Assembly (NCBI RefSeq): GCF_019931675.1
Contig: NZ_CP082922.1
Coordinates: 2,185,001-2,249,000, forward strand
Source: Nocardioides rotundus
Lineage (GTDB): Bacteria > Actinomycetota > Actinomycetes > Propionibacteriales > Nocardioidaceae
Direction of reading: 5' to 3'
DNA length: 64,000 nt
This document shows positions 55,834-63,541 of this stretch, one piece after another. The position numbers and the translations under genes are program-made. The notes beneath the pieces are model-generated. The model did no database searches, had not been told where the DNA came from, and saw nothing but the letters and a program-made list of their open reading frames with translations. Every line of letters begins with the position of its first letter. The first letter of the stretch is position 1.

Positions 55834-56671
55834 CCTGCACCTCCAGGTGGCGCCGCCCTGCATGGGTGAGCAGGGCACCGACGGCCCCCACGACCAGCAC
55901 CCAGACGACCTGGACGCCCACGAGGGCGAGAGCGTCGAGTCCGACCACGCGGCCGCTGAGCACGTCGATCGGGGTCATCAGCACCGAGGGGAACGGCGTG
56001 GCCAGGGCGACCGCGTGCAGCCAGGCCGGGAAGATCGCGATCGGCACGTAGAGGCCGGAGAGCAGCCCGGCGATACCCATGTAGAGGACCTGCAGGCCAC
56101 GCACCTCGACCAGCCACAGCGCCGAGATGTTGAGGGCGTAGACCAGCAGGTAGGAGATGCTCATGCCGAGGACGACGGCGACCGCGCCGAGCAGGTAGGA
56201 CAGCGGCTCGCGGGAGAGCGCCATGCCGGTGGTGAGCAGCCCGATGAGGAAGGTGGGGATCCCGCGCGGGATCAGCGTGAACAGCCGCTCCCCCAGGAAC
56301 GTCGCCAGCCCGGCCAGCTGGAGGTTCAGCGGCCGGAGGAAGTCGACCACGATGTCGCCGGTGCGGATCCGGTCCCCGATGACGTCGCGGCCGTACATGT
56401 TGACCAGGCCGAGCAGCCCCTGGCCGATCCAGACGAAGGCGAGCATCCGCCCCTCGTCGTACCCCGCGACCGAGCCGCCCGAGGCGCGCACCAGCGCCAC
56501 CAGGATCCCGGCCTTGAGGAAGCCGAAGGTGACGTTGGCGACCAGGCCGCCCCACGCGGCCGCCAGGTAGGCCGACTGCCGCCGGAAGCCGGCGACGAGG
56601 AGCCGGAGGTAGGCGGTGCCCGCGGGTCGAGTGCGCGTCCCCGTGGCGGGTACGACGCCTTCCGCACTCAA
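55826..56671 (-). CDS. ABC-2 family permease (COG3694-like)
   Basis: The 281-residue membrane protein has about six helices and the matching loop VIGDRIRTGDIVVDFLRPLNLQLAGLATFLGERLFTLIPRGIPTFLIG. The only start codon close to the upstream gene is TTG 56671, in a TTGA overlap with the hydrolase stop, giving LSAEGVVPATGTRTRPAGTAYL. A later internal start would lose the N-terminal segment LLVAGFRRQSAYLAAAWGGLV. TTG is unusual but fits the coupling of the operon. Confidence 0.85.
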   Translation of the reverse strand: MSAEGVVPATGTRTRPAGTAYLRLLVAGFRRQSAYLAAAWGGLVANVTFGFLKAGILVALVRASGGSVAGYDEGRMLAFVWIGQGLLGLVNMYGRDVIGDRIRTGDIVVDFLRPLNLQLAGLATFLGERLFTLIPRGIPTFLIGLLTTGMALSREPLSYLLGAVAVVLGMSISYLLVYALNISALWLVEVRGLQVLYMGIAGLLSGLYVPIAIFPAWLHAVALATPFPSVLMTPIDVLSGRVVGLDALALVGVQVVWVLVVGAVGALLTHAGRRHLEVQGG

Positions 56672-57465
56672 CTCCCGGTGGCGGGGTCGAGGAAGCGCCG
56701 CAGCACCTCGGTGAAGACCGCCGGCTGCTCGGAGTGGACCCAGTGGCCGGCGCCCTTGATCACCACGCGCCGGTTCCGCGGGAAGAGCGCGTCCATCGCG
56801 GGGACGTACTCGTCGGTGACGTAGTGGGAGTTCGCACCGGAGACCCACAGCACGGGGCCGTCGTACGTCCTCCCCTCGACCGCCTCGGCGGGCCAGGAGC
56901 CGAGCTGGTCCAGGTCGCGGCGCAGCACCTCGAGGTTGGGCTGCCAGCGCCACGACTCGCCCTCGCGGCGCAGGTTCTGCAGGAGGAAGCTGCGCACCGT
57001 GGTGTTCGGGACCGCCTCCGTCAGCGCCGCGTCGGCCTCCTGACGGGTGCCGATCTCCGCCTCCTGGAGGGCGAGCATGCCGTCCATGTACTGCCGGAAC
57101 TCGTCGTGGTGGTGGTAGTCCACCGGGGAGACGTCGACGACCACGAGCCGCTCGACCAGCTCGGGGTGCAGCAGCGCGGCGACCATCGCGATCTTGCCGC
57201 CCATGGAGTGCCCGACGAGCGCCGCGGGCTCGCCGAACTCGCGCAGCTCGTCGGCGACCATGCCGGCCGCCTCGACGTAGTCGTGCCGCTCGGTCCACGG
57301 CGAGCGGCCGTGGTTGGGCATGTCCACCAGCGTGACCCGGTGGTTGCCCGCCACCTGCTTGGCGATCTGGGTCCAGTTCTTGCCCTGCCCGAACAGGCCG
57401 TGGCAGAACACCACCGGCGACCCCTGCTCCCCCAGCGTGGTGGTGTGCAGGTCGGTCTCGGTCAC
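56668..57465 (-). CDS. Alpha/beta-fold hydrolase
   Basis: The 265-residue hydrolase has HG oxyanion PVVFCHGLFGQGKNWTQI, nucleophile Ser in ALVGHSMGGKIAMVAALLHPELVERLVVVD, Asp near VLWVSGANSHYV and His in IKGAGHWVHSEQPAVFTEVLRRFL. The triad looks complete; overall it resembles YbfF/epoxide hydrolase-like esterases. The start is GTG 57465 (VTETDLHTTTLGEQG), and the frame upstream is non-coding. It leads the ABC operon by overlap, so a link to the transporter is possible. Confidence 0.9.
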   Translation of the reverse strand: MTETDLHTTTLGEQGSPVVFCHGLFGQGKNWTQIAKQVAGNHRVTLVDMPNHGRSPWTERHDYVEAAGMVADELREFGEPAALVGHSMGGKIAMVAALLHPELVERLVVVDVSPVDYHHHDEFRQYMDGMLALQEAEIGTRQEADAALTEAVPNTTVRSFLLQNLRREGESWRWQPNLEVLRRDLDQLGSWPAEAVEGRTYDGPVLWVSGANSHYVTDEYVPAMDALFPRNRRVVIKGAGHWVHSEQPAVFTEVLRRFLDPATGS

Positions 57466-57505
57466 CGGGCGAGGGTACGGCGCTCCCGCGCGCCAGGCCA
57501 AGCCC

Positions 57506-57545
57506 GGTCGCCTCCTCGTCGCGGCTCGCGGACGAGGAGGCGACC
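57506..57545 (-). terminator. 15-bp hairpin downstream of the DUF1269 gene
   Basis: GGTCGCCTCCTCGTC is the exact complement of GACGAGGAGGCGACC, separated by a 10-base loop (57521-57530). It lies 8 bp after the DUF1269 stop and upstream of the hydrolase start, insulating the two genes. Confidence 0.75.
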
Positions 57546-57552
57546 CCGGTGG

Positions 57553-58035
57553 CTAGAACTTCGACTTGATCTTGGCGACCAGGTCCTCGCGCTTCTCCTT
57601 GCGCTCGGCCTTCTTCTCCTCACGCACCTTGTCCCGGGCCGCCTGGGCCGCGGCCTCCGCTGCCGCCTCTGCCGCGGCGAGCTCATCGAGCACCTCGTCC
57701 ACGCTGCGGCGCAGGAGCTGGGCGCCGGTCTCGCGGGCGAAGGCGTCGATCGCGTCGGGTGAGTCCTCGGTGACCTCGGCGACGACTCCCGAGCGGCCAG
57801 GGGCGAGCGCCTGGCTCATCTCCCCGATCACGCCCTCGGCGCCGACGGACCGATCGAGGTCGACCGAGGACCCGATCAGGGCACCCCCGGCGAAGCCGAG
57901 CAGCATGCCGAGCGGACCGCCGAGGACCCCGACCAGCGCCCCGATGCTGCTCCCGCTCAGGGTGCCGAGCCCCACCTCGTTGTCCTGGCCGTCGGTGACC
58001 CGGACCTGGCCGTCCCTCGTCCGCTCCACGACCAC
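57553..58035 (-). pseudogene. DUF1269-type membrane protein, C-terminal part (160 codons) of a split gene
   Basis: The fragment begins VVVERTRDGQVRVTDGQDNEVGLG, then a glycine-rich hydrophobic region (LSGSSIGALVGVLGGPLGMLLGFAGGALIGSSVDL) and a long charged C-terminus with Ala/Glu/Lys helix ending KSKF. This matches DUF1269-type proteins from about residue 37 onward. There is a stop codon in frame just upstream, so the missing N-terminus is not adjacent. It is found at 58832-58938, on the other side of a 794-bp insert. GTG 58035 could start a shortened product. Joining the two parts with one duplicated base removed gives a continuous 196-residue protein. Confidence 0.8.
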
Positions 58036-58036
58036 C

Positions 58037-58201
58037 GACGACGGCCGTCACGTGAGCATCGAACTACACGACTCGCGCTGGCCCGTGGACGCCAACCCCT
58101 CTGACATCCCGCGCGAGTTCGTCGATGCCCTGCGCGACTGGTTGGAGCAGGAAGACGAACGCTGGCAGGAAAGCAACGCTAGTGCCGATCCTGCCACCTA
58201 G
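58037..58201 (+). pseudogene. 3' half of a small split gene at the left end of the insert
   Basis: Fifty-four codons and a stop: DDGRHVSIELHDSRWPVDANPSDIPREFVDALRDWLEQEDERWQESNASADPAT. An acidic helix-rich C-terminus is visible, with no family recognised. A GTG at 58052 could start a 49-residue product, but there is no ribosome site because the upstream DNA is DUF1269 antisense. Placed after the 36-codon fragment at 58723-58830 it gives a 90-residue protein continuing ...SGRG-DDGRHVSIELH... Confidence 0.6.
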
Positions 58202-58280
58202 AACCTTGGGGGACGCCATGCTCAGGCTCAAATGGGAAGAACCGACCACGACGACAGTAGCGAGCGGTTACGGTGCTCAG

Positions 58281-58637
58281 ATGATGAAGCGCCTCGCGGC
58301 CGTCGCTGCTCTCGGACTGGTCCTCGTGGCCCTGCTGCTCACCTTCCTTCCGGCCTCAGGTGACAACGGGTCGCCATGTGGGACTTGGGTCTCGCCCGCG
58401 ATGAGCGAGGACGAGCTGCGCGAGACCAACGAGAAGGCGCGGGGCGTGATCGACGAGGGGCTGATCGACACCTTCGAGCTCGAGGCGCAGATGGTTGCGG
58501 CGAACGCTGACTTCCGTCAGTGTCAAGACACCCTGTCCTCGCGCCGGCTGTGGTCACTGCTCGCTCTCGGTGCTGGGGTGCTGGTCCCGGTCGGCATCCT
58601 CTACGTCGGTGGGGGCCGCCGGGAGTACGACGCCTGA
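58281..58637 (+). CDS. Two-helix membrane protein carried by the insert
   Basis: The 118-residue product begins MMKRLAAVAALGLVLVALLLTFLPASG (signal or membrane helix), followed by an extracytoplasmic domain of about 55 residues with two cysteines (GSPCGTWVS and FRQCQDT) that could form a disulphide, and a second helix (LWSLLALGAGVLVPVGILYVGG) before a short charged end. No family is recognised. It is complete and has normal codon use. In a circular or tandem arrangement it would follow the small split gene by 79 bp. Confidence 0.7.
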   Translation: MMKRLAAVAALGLVLVALLLTFLPASGDNGSPCGTWVSPAMSEDELRETNEKARGVIDEGLIDTFELEAQMVAANADFRQCQDTLSSRRLWSLLALGAGVLVPVGILYVGGGRREYDA

Positions 58638-58722
58638 CGCTCCCACGGTGAGCCAGCCGCGAGGGCGGCGCGATCACAGATACGCTGTCGCGTGTGCAGA
58701 CACTCAGCGAGGAGCGTGACCT

Positions 58723-58830
58723 GTGAAGTTCCGCGAACTGGTCGTCGACGCCTGGTCGGCGCTCTCCCACAAGGCACCGATGCGGGACGACGCCAGCGGG
58801 GACGCCTGGACCGTGACGAGCGGGCGTGGA
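58723..58830 (+). pseudogene. 5' half of the small split gene at the right end of the insert
   Basis: Starting with GTG 58723 after the ribosome site GAGGAGCG, 36 codons read VKFRELVVDAWSALSHKAPM then RDDASGDAWTVTSGRG up to the insert end. Beyond this the frame continues to 58917 only as antisense DUF1269 sequence (RVHLDSVGCQATEL...), which is not expected to be natural. Together with 58037-58201 it would make a 90-residue acidic protein. Confidence 0.6.
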
Positions 58831-58831
58831 C

Positions 58832-58938
58832 GCGTCCACCTGGACTCCGTCGGATGCCAGGCCACCGAACTTCACGAAGGCCTCGTAGGCCTTGCTCGGC
58901 TCGTCCCAGCTGAGTAGTACGACGTTCTTCTCGCTCAT
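58832..58938 (-). pseudogene. N-terminal 36 codons of the split DUF1269-type gene
   Basis: ATG 58938 follows GGGAGGGATCGTGAG, a good ribosome site. The product reads MSEKNVVLLSWDEPSKAYEAFVKFGGLASDGVQVDA, matching the usual N-terminus of these proteins (the x.SKAYEA...L...DG pattern). After the Ala codon the frame runs into the insert. The DUF1269 C-terminal part lies at 57553-58035. With its own promoter and ribosome site still here, a truncated peptide is probably made. Confidence 0.75.
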
Positions 58939-59089
58939 CTCACGATCCCTCCCAGTGACGTCAGTGACCTCCCTCACACTTGCGCACGCGGCCAGATCTG
59001 TCGACTGCGGCATCTGCTGTTCACCCGCCGTTCACCCTCCCCCGGCAAAGCCGTTGCCGGCGTACCGGCCGGGTGCGAGCATCGGCGCC

Positions 59090-59704
59090 ATGCCGGAGAG
59101 CGCACAGGAGTGGTACGACCGCGTCCAGGCCGGGATCGCCCGGGACGGACACCGCCCCGCCACCTGGCAGGACTGGGCGACCTGGCCGTTCGCGGACCGG
59201 CTGGAGGCGGTGCGCGACCTGGAGCGTCCCCAGGCCGAGCCGCCTCGCGCGGGGGTCGGCGCCGAGGACTGTTTCATCTGTGCCGCCGACCGCGAGGACG
59301 ACCGTGACTACCTCGCGTGGCGGGACGATCACTGGATGCTCGGCACTCCGATGGAGCCCGTGGCGCTCCCGCTGGTCGCCTTCCTGATGCCGCGCCAGCA
59401 TGCCGACCTCGCCGATCTGGACGCCGAGTCCGCAGCGCGGATGGGACCGGCGATGGTCGCGGCCGAGCAGGCAGCCACCGAGGTGCTGGACGTGCCGCGG
59501 ATCCAGGTGCTCCGGCTCGGCGACGGCACGACCCACCTCCACTGGTGGCTCGTCGCCCGGCCGACGGGGATGAACCAGCTGCGCGGGAGCTTCCTGTCGT
59601 TGTGGGACGACGTGCTGCCCACCCGGCCCCGCGAGCAGCTGCGCGCGGACCTGCGCCTAGTCGCCCACCGCCTCGTCGAGCTCGTGGGTGGGGAGGCACT
59701 CTAG
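59090..59704 (+). CDS. HIT-like protein
   Basis: The 204-residue protein has a central HIT-like fold: CFICAADREDDRDYLAWRDDHWMLG, VALPLVAFLMPRQHADLADLD and VLRLGDGTTHLHWWLVARP. The HLHWWL segment stands in place of the HxHxHxx nucleotide-binding triad, with two of three His kept. Known HIT proteins hydrolyse nucleotide phosphoramidates; activity here is uncertain. The start ATG 59090 gives MPESAQEWYDRVQ. The 3' end overlaps the WYL regulator by 4 bp on the opposite strand. Confidence 0.75.
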   Translation: MPESAQEWYDRVQAGIARDGHRPATWQDWATWPFADRLEAVRDLERPQAEPPRAGVGAEDCFICAADREDDRDYLAWRDDHWMLGTPMEPVALPLVAFLMPRQHADLADLDAESAARMGPAMVAAEQAATEVLDVPRIQVLRLGDGTTHLHWWLVARPTGMNQLRGSFLSLWDDVLPTRPREQLRADLRLVAHRLVELVGGEAL

Positions 59705-60663
59705 GCGTCGCGGCCGGCGGCGCGGAGCAGCTGCCCGGCGACGGTGACCAGCTCCTCGCGCAGCTCCGGCGGCTCCAGCACCTCGATCTCCTCGCGGAAC
59801 CAGAACAGCTCCAGCGCGAGATAGCGCAGCGAGTCCGCACCCGTCGTCATGACGCAGGTCGTGCCGGTCTCGTCGACCACCTCGGCCGCCGCGGGGCTCA
59901 CCCGGTCGCGCACCTCGTCGCCGGGAGCATGGATGCGGACCACGGCGGTGAAGCGGTACGGCGCACTCGAGACCGACCGCTGCACGAACGCGACCGGATC
60001 GGGGTGCTCGCGCGGGGTGAACCGCCAGGTGCCGGGGGCGACCTCGGACATCCGGTCCAGCCGGAACGTGCGCCAGTCCTCACGGTCCACGTCCCAGGCC
60101 ATGAGGTACCACCGGCGGCCGGTGGCGACCAGCCGCACGGGCTCGACGTACCGCTCGGTCTCCTCGCCCCCGCGGGCGACGTAGCCGAACCGCACCCGCA
60201 CGTGGTCGCGGGTCGCGCGGGCCAGCGTCAGCAGCGCCTCCCCGTCGATCACCTCGACCCCTCCGGCCAGGGTGTCGGTGGTGTCCTGGACCGCGCGCAC
60301 CTCCGAGCGCAGCCGCGGCGGCATCACCTGGTCGAGCTTGGTGAGCGTGCGCAGCGCGGCCTCGCTGGCGCCGGCGACCGTGCCGCCGGCCGCGAGCCGC
60401 AGCGAAACCGCCACCGCGACCGCCTCCTGGTCGTCGAGCAGCAGCGGCGGCAGCGCCTTGCCCGCGCCGAGCTGGTAGCCGCCGCCGGCGCCGGGGGCCG
60501 CCTGGACCGGGTAGCCCAGCGAGCGCAGCCGGTCGATGTCGCGGCGTACGGACCGGGTCGTCACGCCCAGGCGCTCGGCCAGCTCGGGACCGCTCCAGAC
60601 CGGGCGGGACTGCAGCAGGTCGAGCAGGAGCAGCGCTCGCCGGGTCGGGTCGGTGTCGCTCAT
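59701..60663 (-). CDS. WYL-domain transcriptional regulator (YafY-like)
   Basis: The 320-residue protein has an N-terminal HTH_11 (RRALLLLDLLQSRPVWSGPELAERLGVTTRSVRRDIDRLRSLGYPVQAAPGAGGGYQL) and a WYL domain (residues about 140-230; VEPVRLVATGRRWYLMAWDVDREDWRTFRLDRMSEV with the W-Y-L motif). These regulators usually control an adjacent divergent gene. Here that is the DinB-VOC gene, with an inverted repeat between. Confidence 0.93.
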   Translation of the reverse strand: MSDTDPTRRALLLLDLLQSRPVWSGPELAERLGVTTRSVRRDIDRLRSLGYPVQAAPGAGGGYQLGAGKALPPLLLDDQEAVAVAVSLRLAAGGTVAGASEAALRTLTKLDQVMPPRLRSEVRAVQDTTDTLAGGVEVIDGEALLTLARATRDHVRVRFGYVARGGEETERYVEPVRLVATGRRWYLMAWDVDREDWRTFRLDRMSEVAPGTWRFTPREHPDPVAFVQRSVSSAPYRFTAVVRIHAPGDEVRDRVSPAAAEVVDETGTTCVMTTGADSLRYLALELFWFREEIEVLEPPELREELVTVAGQLLRAAGRDA

Positions 60664-60684
60664 GGCCTCACTCTCCCAGACACT

Positions 60685-60703
60685 GCGGACGTCTTCTGTC
60701 CGC
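60685..60703. promoter_or_regulatory. Inverted repeat between the WYL regulator and the DinB-VOC gene
   Basis: GCGGAC-gtcttct-GTCCGC is a 6-bp perfect inverted repeat with a 7-base spacer in the 84-bp divergent gap. It is a candidate WYL operator. Confidence 0.5.
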
Positions 60704-60747
60704 CTGGGCGAGGAGCGTGGGCGTCACCCACCACGAGAGGACGTCCC

Positions 60748-61707
60748 ATGGCCTTCCACGTCGCCCCGGTCGACACCGAGCGCGAGGCGCTCGCCGGCTA
60801 TCTCGCCCACCAGCAGGACGCCTTCCGGGCCGTGGTCCACGGCCTCACCGAGCAGCAGGCCCGGTCGACCCCCAGCGCGAGCGCGCTCAGCCTCGCCGGC
60901 CTGGTCAAGCACGTGACGGTCGTCCAGGAGAACTGGCTCACCGGGGTGCTGCACGCACCCGAGCCGATCCCTGCCGGCGTCACCCGCGGCATCGCCGAGC
61001 GCAGTGACCGGCTCGTGCCCGAGGACACCCTGGAGACGCTGCTCGCCGGCTTCGACGACGTCTGCGCGCGGGTGCTCGCCGCGGTCGAGGAGCGCGACCC
61101 CGACACTCCCCTCCCGGCTCCGGACGCGCCCTGGTTCCCCGACGAGACCTGGAGCGTGCGCTGGGTCTGGCAGCACCTGATCACCGAGCTGGCCCGGCAC
61201 GCGGGTCACGCCGACATCATCCGGGAGACCATCGACGGCGCGACGATGTACGAGCTGGTCGCGGCGCACGACGGGATCGCCGACCTGCCGTTCCTCCAGG
61301 CGTGGCAGCCCGCGGAGCCGCCGTACTCCTCCGGCATCAGCACGGTCAGCCTGATCGTGGAGGACCTGGCGAAGGCACGCGCGTGGTTCACCGAGCTGCT
61401 CGGGGCGGAGCCGTACTTCGACAACGGCCCGTACGTCGAGTGGCGGCTCGGCCCGCACGACCACGAGCTCGGGCTGCTGGACGCCTCGGTGGCGCCGCCG
61501 CACTCATCGGCCGGCGACGCCCCGGCGGTCGTCTACCTCCAGGTGCCCGACGCGCGCGCCGCGTTCGCACGGCTGCTGGAGCTGGGCGCCACCGAGCAGT
61601 GGCCTCCGCGCGACTTCGGCGGAGGGTACGTCGGAGCCTCGGTCATCACGCCGTTCGGCCACGTCCTCGGTGTGATGGAGCGCGGCCCGGCTCAGGCCGC
61701 GGAGTAG
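60748..61707 (+). CDS. DinB-family/VOC-domain fusion protein
   Basis: The 319-residue protein has two parts. Residues 1-175 are a DinB four-helix bundle with putative metal His residues (LVKHVTVVQENWL and HLITELARHAGHADIIRETIDG). Residues 190-319 are a vicinal-oxygen-chelate (glyoxalase-like) domain: ISTVSLIVEDLAKARAWFTELLGAEPYFDNG, YLQVPDARAAFARLLELGA, VITPFGHVLGVMER. Each domain occurs alone in enzymes that act on thiols or aldehydes; the fusion suggests thiol-dependent detoxification, which is inferred. The start ATG 60748 follows GAGAGGACG. The end overlaps the convergent dehydrogenase by 16 bp. Confidence 0.85.
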   Translation: MAFHVAPVDTEREALAGYLAHQQDAFRAVVHGLTEQQARSTPSASALSLAGLVKHVTVVQENWLTGVLHAPEPIPAGVTRGIAERSDRLVPEDTLETLLAGFDDVCARVLAAVEERDPDTPLPAPDAPWFPDETWSVRWVWQHLITELARHAGHADIIRETIDGATMYELVAAHDGIADLPFLQAWQPAEPPYSSGISTVSLIVEDLAKARAWFTELLGAEPYFDNGPYVEWRLGPHDHELGLLDASVAPPHSSAGDAPAVVYLQVPDARAAFARLLELGATEQWPPRDFGGGYVGASVITPFGHVLGVMERGPAQAAE

Positions 61708-63494
61708 TCGCGGAACCCGCGGCCGGTCTTGCGGCCGAGGTAGCCCGCGGTCACCAGGTGCTCCAGCAGCGGGGCCGGATGGAAGCCGGGCTCGCGGAAC
61801 TCCAGGTAGAGCTCGCGCTGGATCGCCAGGGACACGTCGTTGCCGACCACGTCGAGCAGCTCGAAGGGGCCCATCGGCAGCGCACAGCCCTGCTTCATCG
61901 CGGTGTCGATGTCGTCGGCGGTCGAGTAGTGCGCCTCGAGCATCTTCACCGCGTCGTTGAGGTAGGGGAACAGCAGCGCGTTGACGATGAACCCGGCGCG
62001 GTCGGTGCACGCGACGGCGACCTTGCCGACCTTGTCGCACAGGGCGAGCGTGGTCTCGGTGACGTCGTCGGCGGTGGCGACGGTGGAGACGACCTCGACC
62101 AGCTTCATGATCGCGGCCGGGTTGAAGAAGTGCATGCCGATGACGTCCTGCGGCCGCTTGGTCACCGAGGCCATCTCGATGATGGGCAGCGAGGACGTGG
62201 TGGTGGCCAGGATCGCGCCCGGCTTGCAGATCTCGTCCAGGTTCTCGAACAGCGTGGTCTTGACCTGCAGGTCCTCCGCGATCGCCTCAACGACCAGGTC
62301 GACGTCCTTGAGGTCGTCCAGCGAGGTGGTGCCGGTGACCTTCGCCAGCGTCGCCTGCTTGTCCTCCTCGGTCGCGCGGTCGCGCTGGATCTGCTTGTCG
62401 AAGTTCTTGGTGATCGTGGCGACCACGCCGTCGACCTTGGCCTGCGCGCGGCCGACGTACGTCACGTCGAAGCCGGCCTTGGCGAAGACCTCGACGATGC
62501 CCGACGCCATGGTGCCGGTGCCGACGACGCCGACCTTCTCGACGGTACGGCGCAGCTGCGGCTTGTCGTCGGCCGACGGCGTGAGCGCGTCCGGGACGAC
62601 CTGGGAGCTGTCCGGCTCCTCGTAGGTGTAGAAGCCGCGGCCGGACTTCCGGCCGAGCAGCCCGGCGGTGACCATCTGCTTGAGGATCGGTGCGGGCGCG
62701 TGCAGGCGGTCCCGGCCCTGGCGGTACATCGTGTCCAGGATCTCGTAGGCGGTGTCCAGGCCGATCAGGTCCAGCAGCGCCAGCGGCCCCATCGGGTAGC
62801 CGCAGCCGAAGCGCATCGAGGCGTCGATGTCCTCACGGGTGGCGTAGCGGCCCTCGAACATCGCGACCGCGTGGTTGAGGTAGCCGAAGAGCAGCGCGTT
62901 GGCGATGAAGCCCGCCTTGTCGCCGCAGACGACGGGGGTCTTGTCGAGCCGCGCGACCAGCGCCTGCACGTCGGCCAGCACGCTCGGGTCGGTGACCACG
63001 GTGCGCACGATCTCGACGAACTTCATCACCGGCGCGGGGTTGAAGAAGTGCACGCCGATGACCCGGCCCGGGCGGCTGTTGGCGGTGGAGATCTCGGTGA
63101 CGCTCAGCGAGGACGTGTTGGTCGCCAGGATCGCGTCGGGGTCCACGATGCCGTCGAGGTCGGCGAAGATCTGCTTCTTCACGTCGATGTTCTCGACCAC
63201 GGCCTCGACCACGAAGCCGGCGTCCTTGAGGTCGGCCATCTCGGTGGTGAGGTTGATCCGGCCGAGGATCTCGCTCTGCTCGTCGGCGGTGATCTTGCCC
63301 CGCTCCACCGCCCGGCCGGTCGAGTGCTCGAGGTGCTGGCGGCCGCGCTTGACGCCCTCCTCGTTGAGCTCCAGCCCCACGACGTCGAAGCCGTTGCGGG
63401 CGAACACCTCGGCGATGCCGGCACCCATGGTGCCCAGGCCGATGACGCCGACGGTGGTGATCTCTCGCGGTGCGCTCTCAGGGGTGCTGGTCAT
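61692..63494 (-). CDS. Double-module 3-hydroxyacyl-CoA dehydrogenase
   Basis: The 600-residue protein has two complete tandem copies of 3-hydroxyacyl-CoA dehydrogenase. Module 1 (about 1-300) has VGVIGLGTMGAGIAEVFARNG, NTSSLSVTEI, VIGVHFFNPAPVMKFVEIV and GYPMGPLALLDLIGLD. Module 2 (about 310-600) has VGVVGTGTMASGIVEVFAKAG, TTSSLPIIEM, VIGMHFFNPAAIMKLVEVV and LPMGPFELLDVVGND. Both Rossmann GxGxM motifs and catalytic HFFNP/E regions are kept, so both may be active. Tandem versions are known in actinobacteria. The likely role is the third step of beta-oxidation or (S)-3-hydroxybutyryl-CoA metabolism. The start is ATG 63494. Confidence 0.92.
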   Translation of the reverse strand: MTSTPESAPREITTVGVIGLGTMGAGIAEVFARNGFDVVGLELNEEGVKRGRQHLEHSTGRAVERGKITADEQSEILGRINLTTEMADLKDAGFVVEAVVENIDVKKQIFADLDGIVDPDAILATNTSSLSVTEISTANSRPGRVIGVHFFNPAPVMKFVEIVRTVVTDPSVLADVQALVARLDKTPVVCGDKAGFIANALLFGYLNHAVAMFEGRYATREDIDASMRFGCGYPMGPLALLDLIGLDTAYEILDTMYRQGRDRLHAPAPILKQMVTAGLLGRKSGRGFYTYEEPDSSQVVPDALTPSADDKPQLRRTVEKVGVVGTGTMASGIVEVFAKAGFDVTYVGRAQAKVDGVVATITKNFDKQIQRDRATEEDKQATLAKVTGTTSLDDLKDVDLVVEAIAEDLQVKTTLFENLDEICKPGAILATTTSSLPIIEMASVTKRPQDVIGMHFFNPAAIMKLVEVVSTVATADDVTETTLALCDKVGKVAVACTDRAGFIVNALLFPYLNDAVKMLEAHYSTADDIDTAMKQGCALPMGPFELLDVVGNDVSLAIQRELYLEFREPGFHPAPLLEHLVTAGYLGRKTGRGFRDYSAA

Positions 63495-63541
63495 GGGGGC
63501 GATGATCGCACGTCCTCCCCGGACTCGGGCTGTGGAAAAGG

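Larger units (their letters stand above)
58037..58830 (+). mobile_element. 794-bp insert in the DUF1269 gene, apparently circularly permuted
   Basis: Removing 58037-58830 and one of two C bases (58036 or 58831) restores the DUF1269 frame exactly: codon GCG 58833-58831 is followed by GTG 58035. The insert carries, in order, the 3' half of a small gene, an intact membrane protein gene (58281-58637), an intergenic segment with a ribosome site and the 5' half of the same small gene. Ending the insert at 58830 and starting at 58037 also rejoins that small gene in frame. I see no inverted repeats, no transposase and no long target duplication. Confidence 0.7.

Noticed and set aside
58719..58917. 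A 64-codon plus-strand gene at 58723-58917 read as complete
   Set aside because: Its last 29 codons are antisense to the N-terminus of the DUF1269 gene and only the first 36 belong to the inserted fragment.
57553..58938. Inversion of 58037-58830 as an explanation for the split genes
   Set aside because: An inversion would have joined the small gene to the DUF1269 parts originally. The DUF1269 halves fit each other directly in frame and in family pattern, and the small-gene halves fit each other, which favours insertion.
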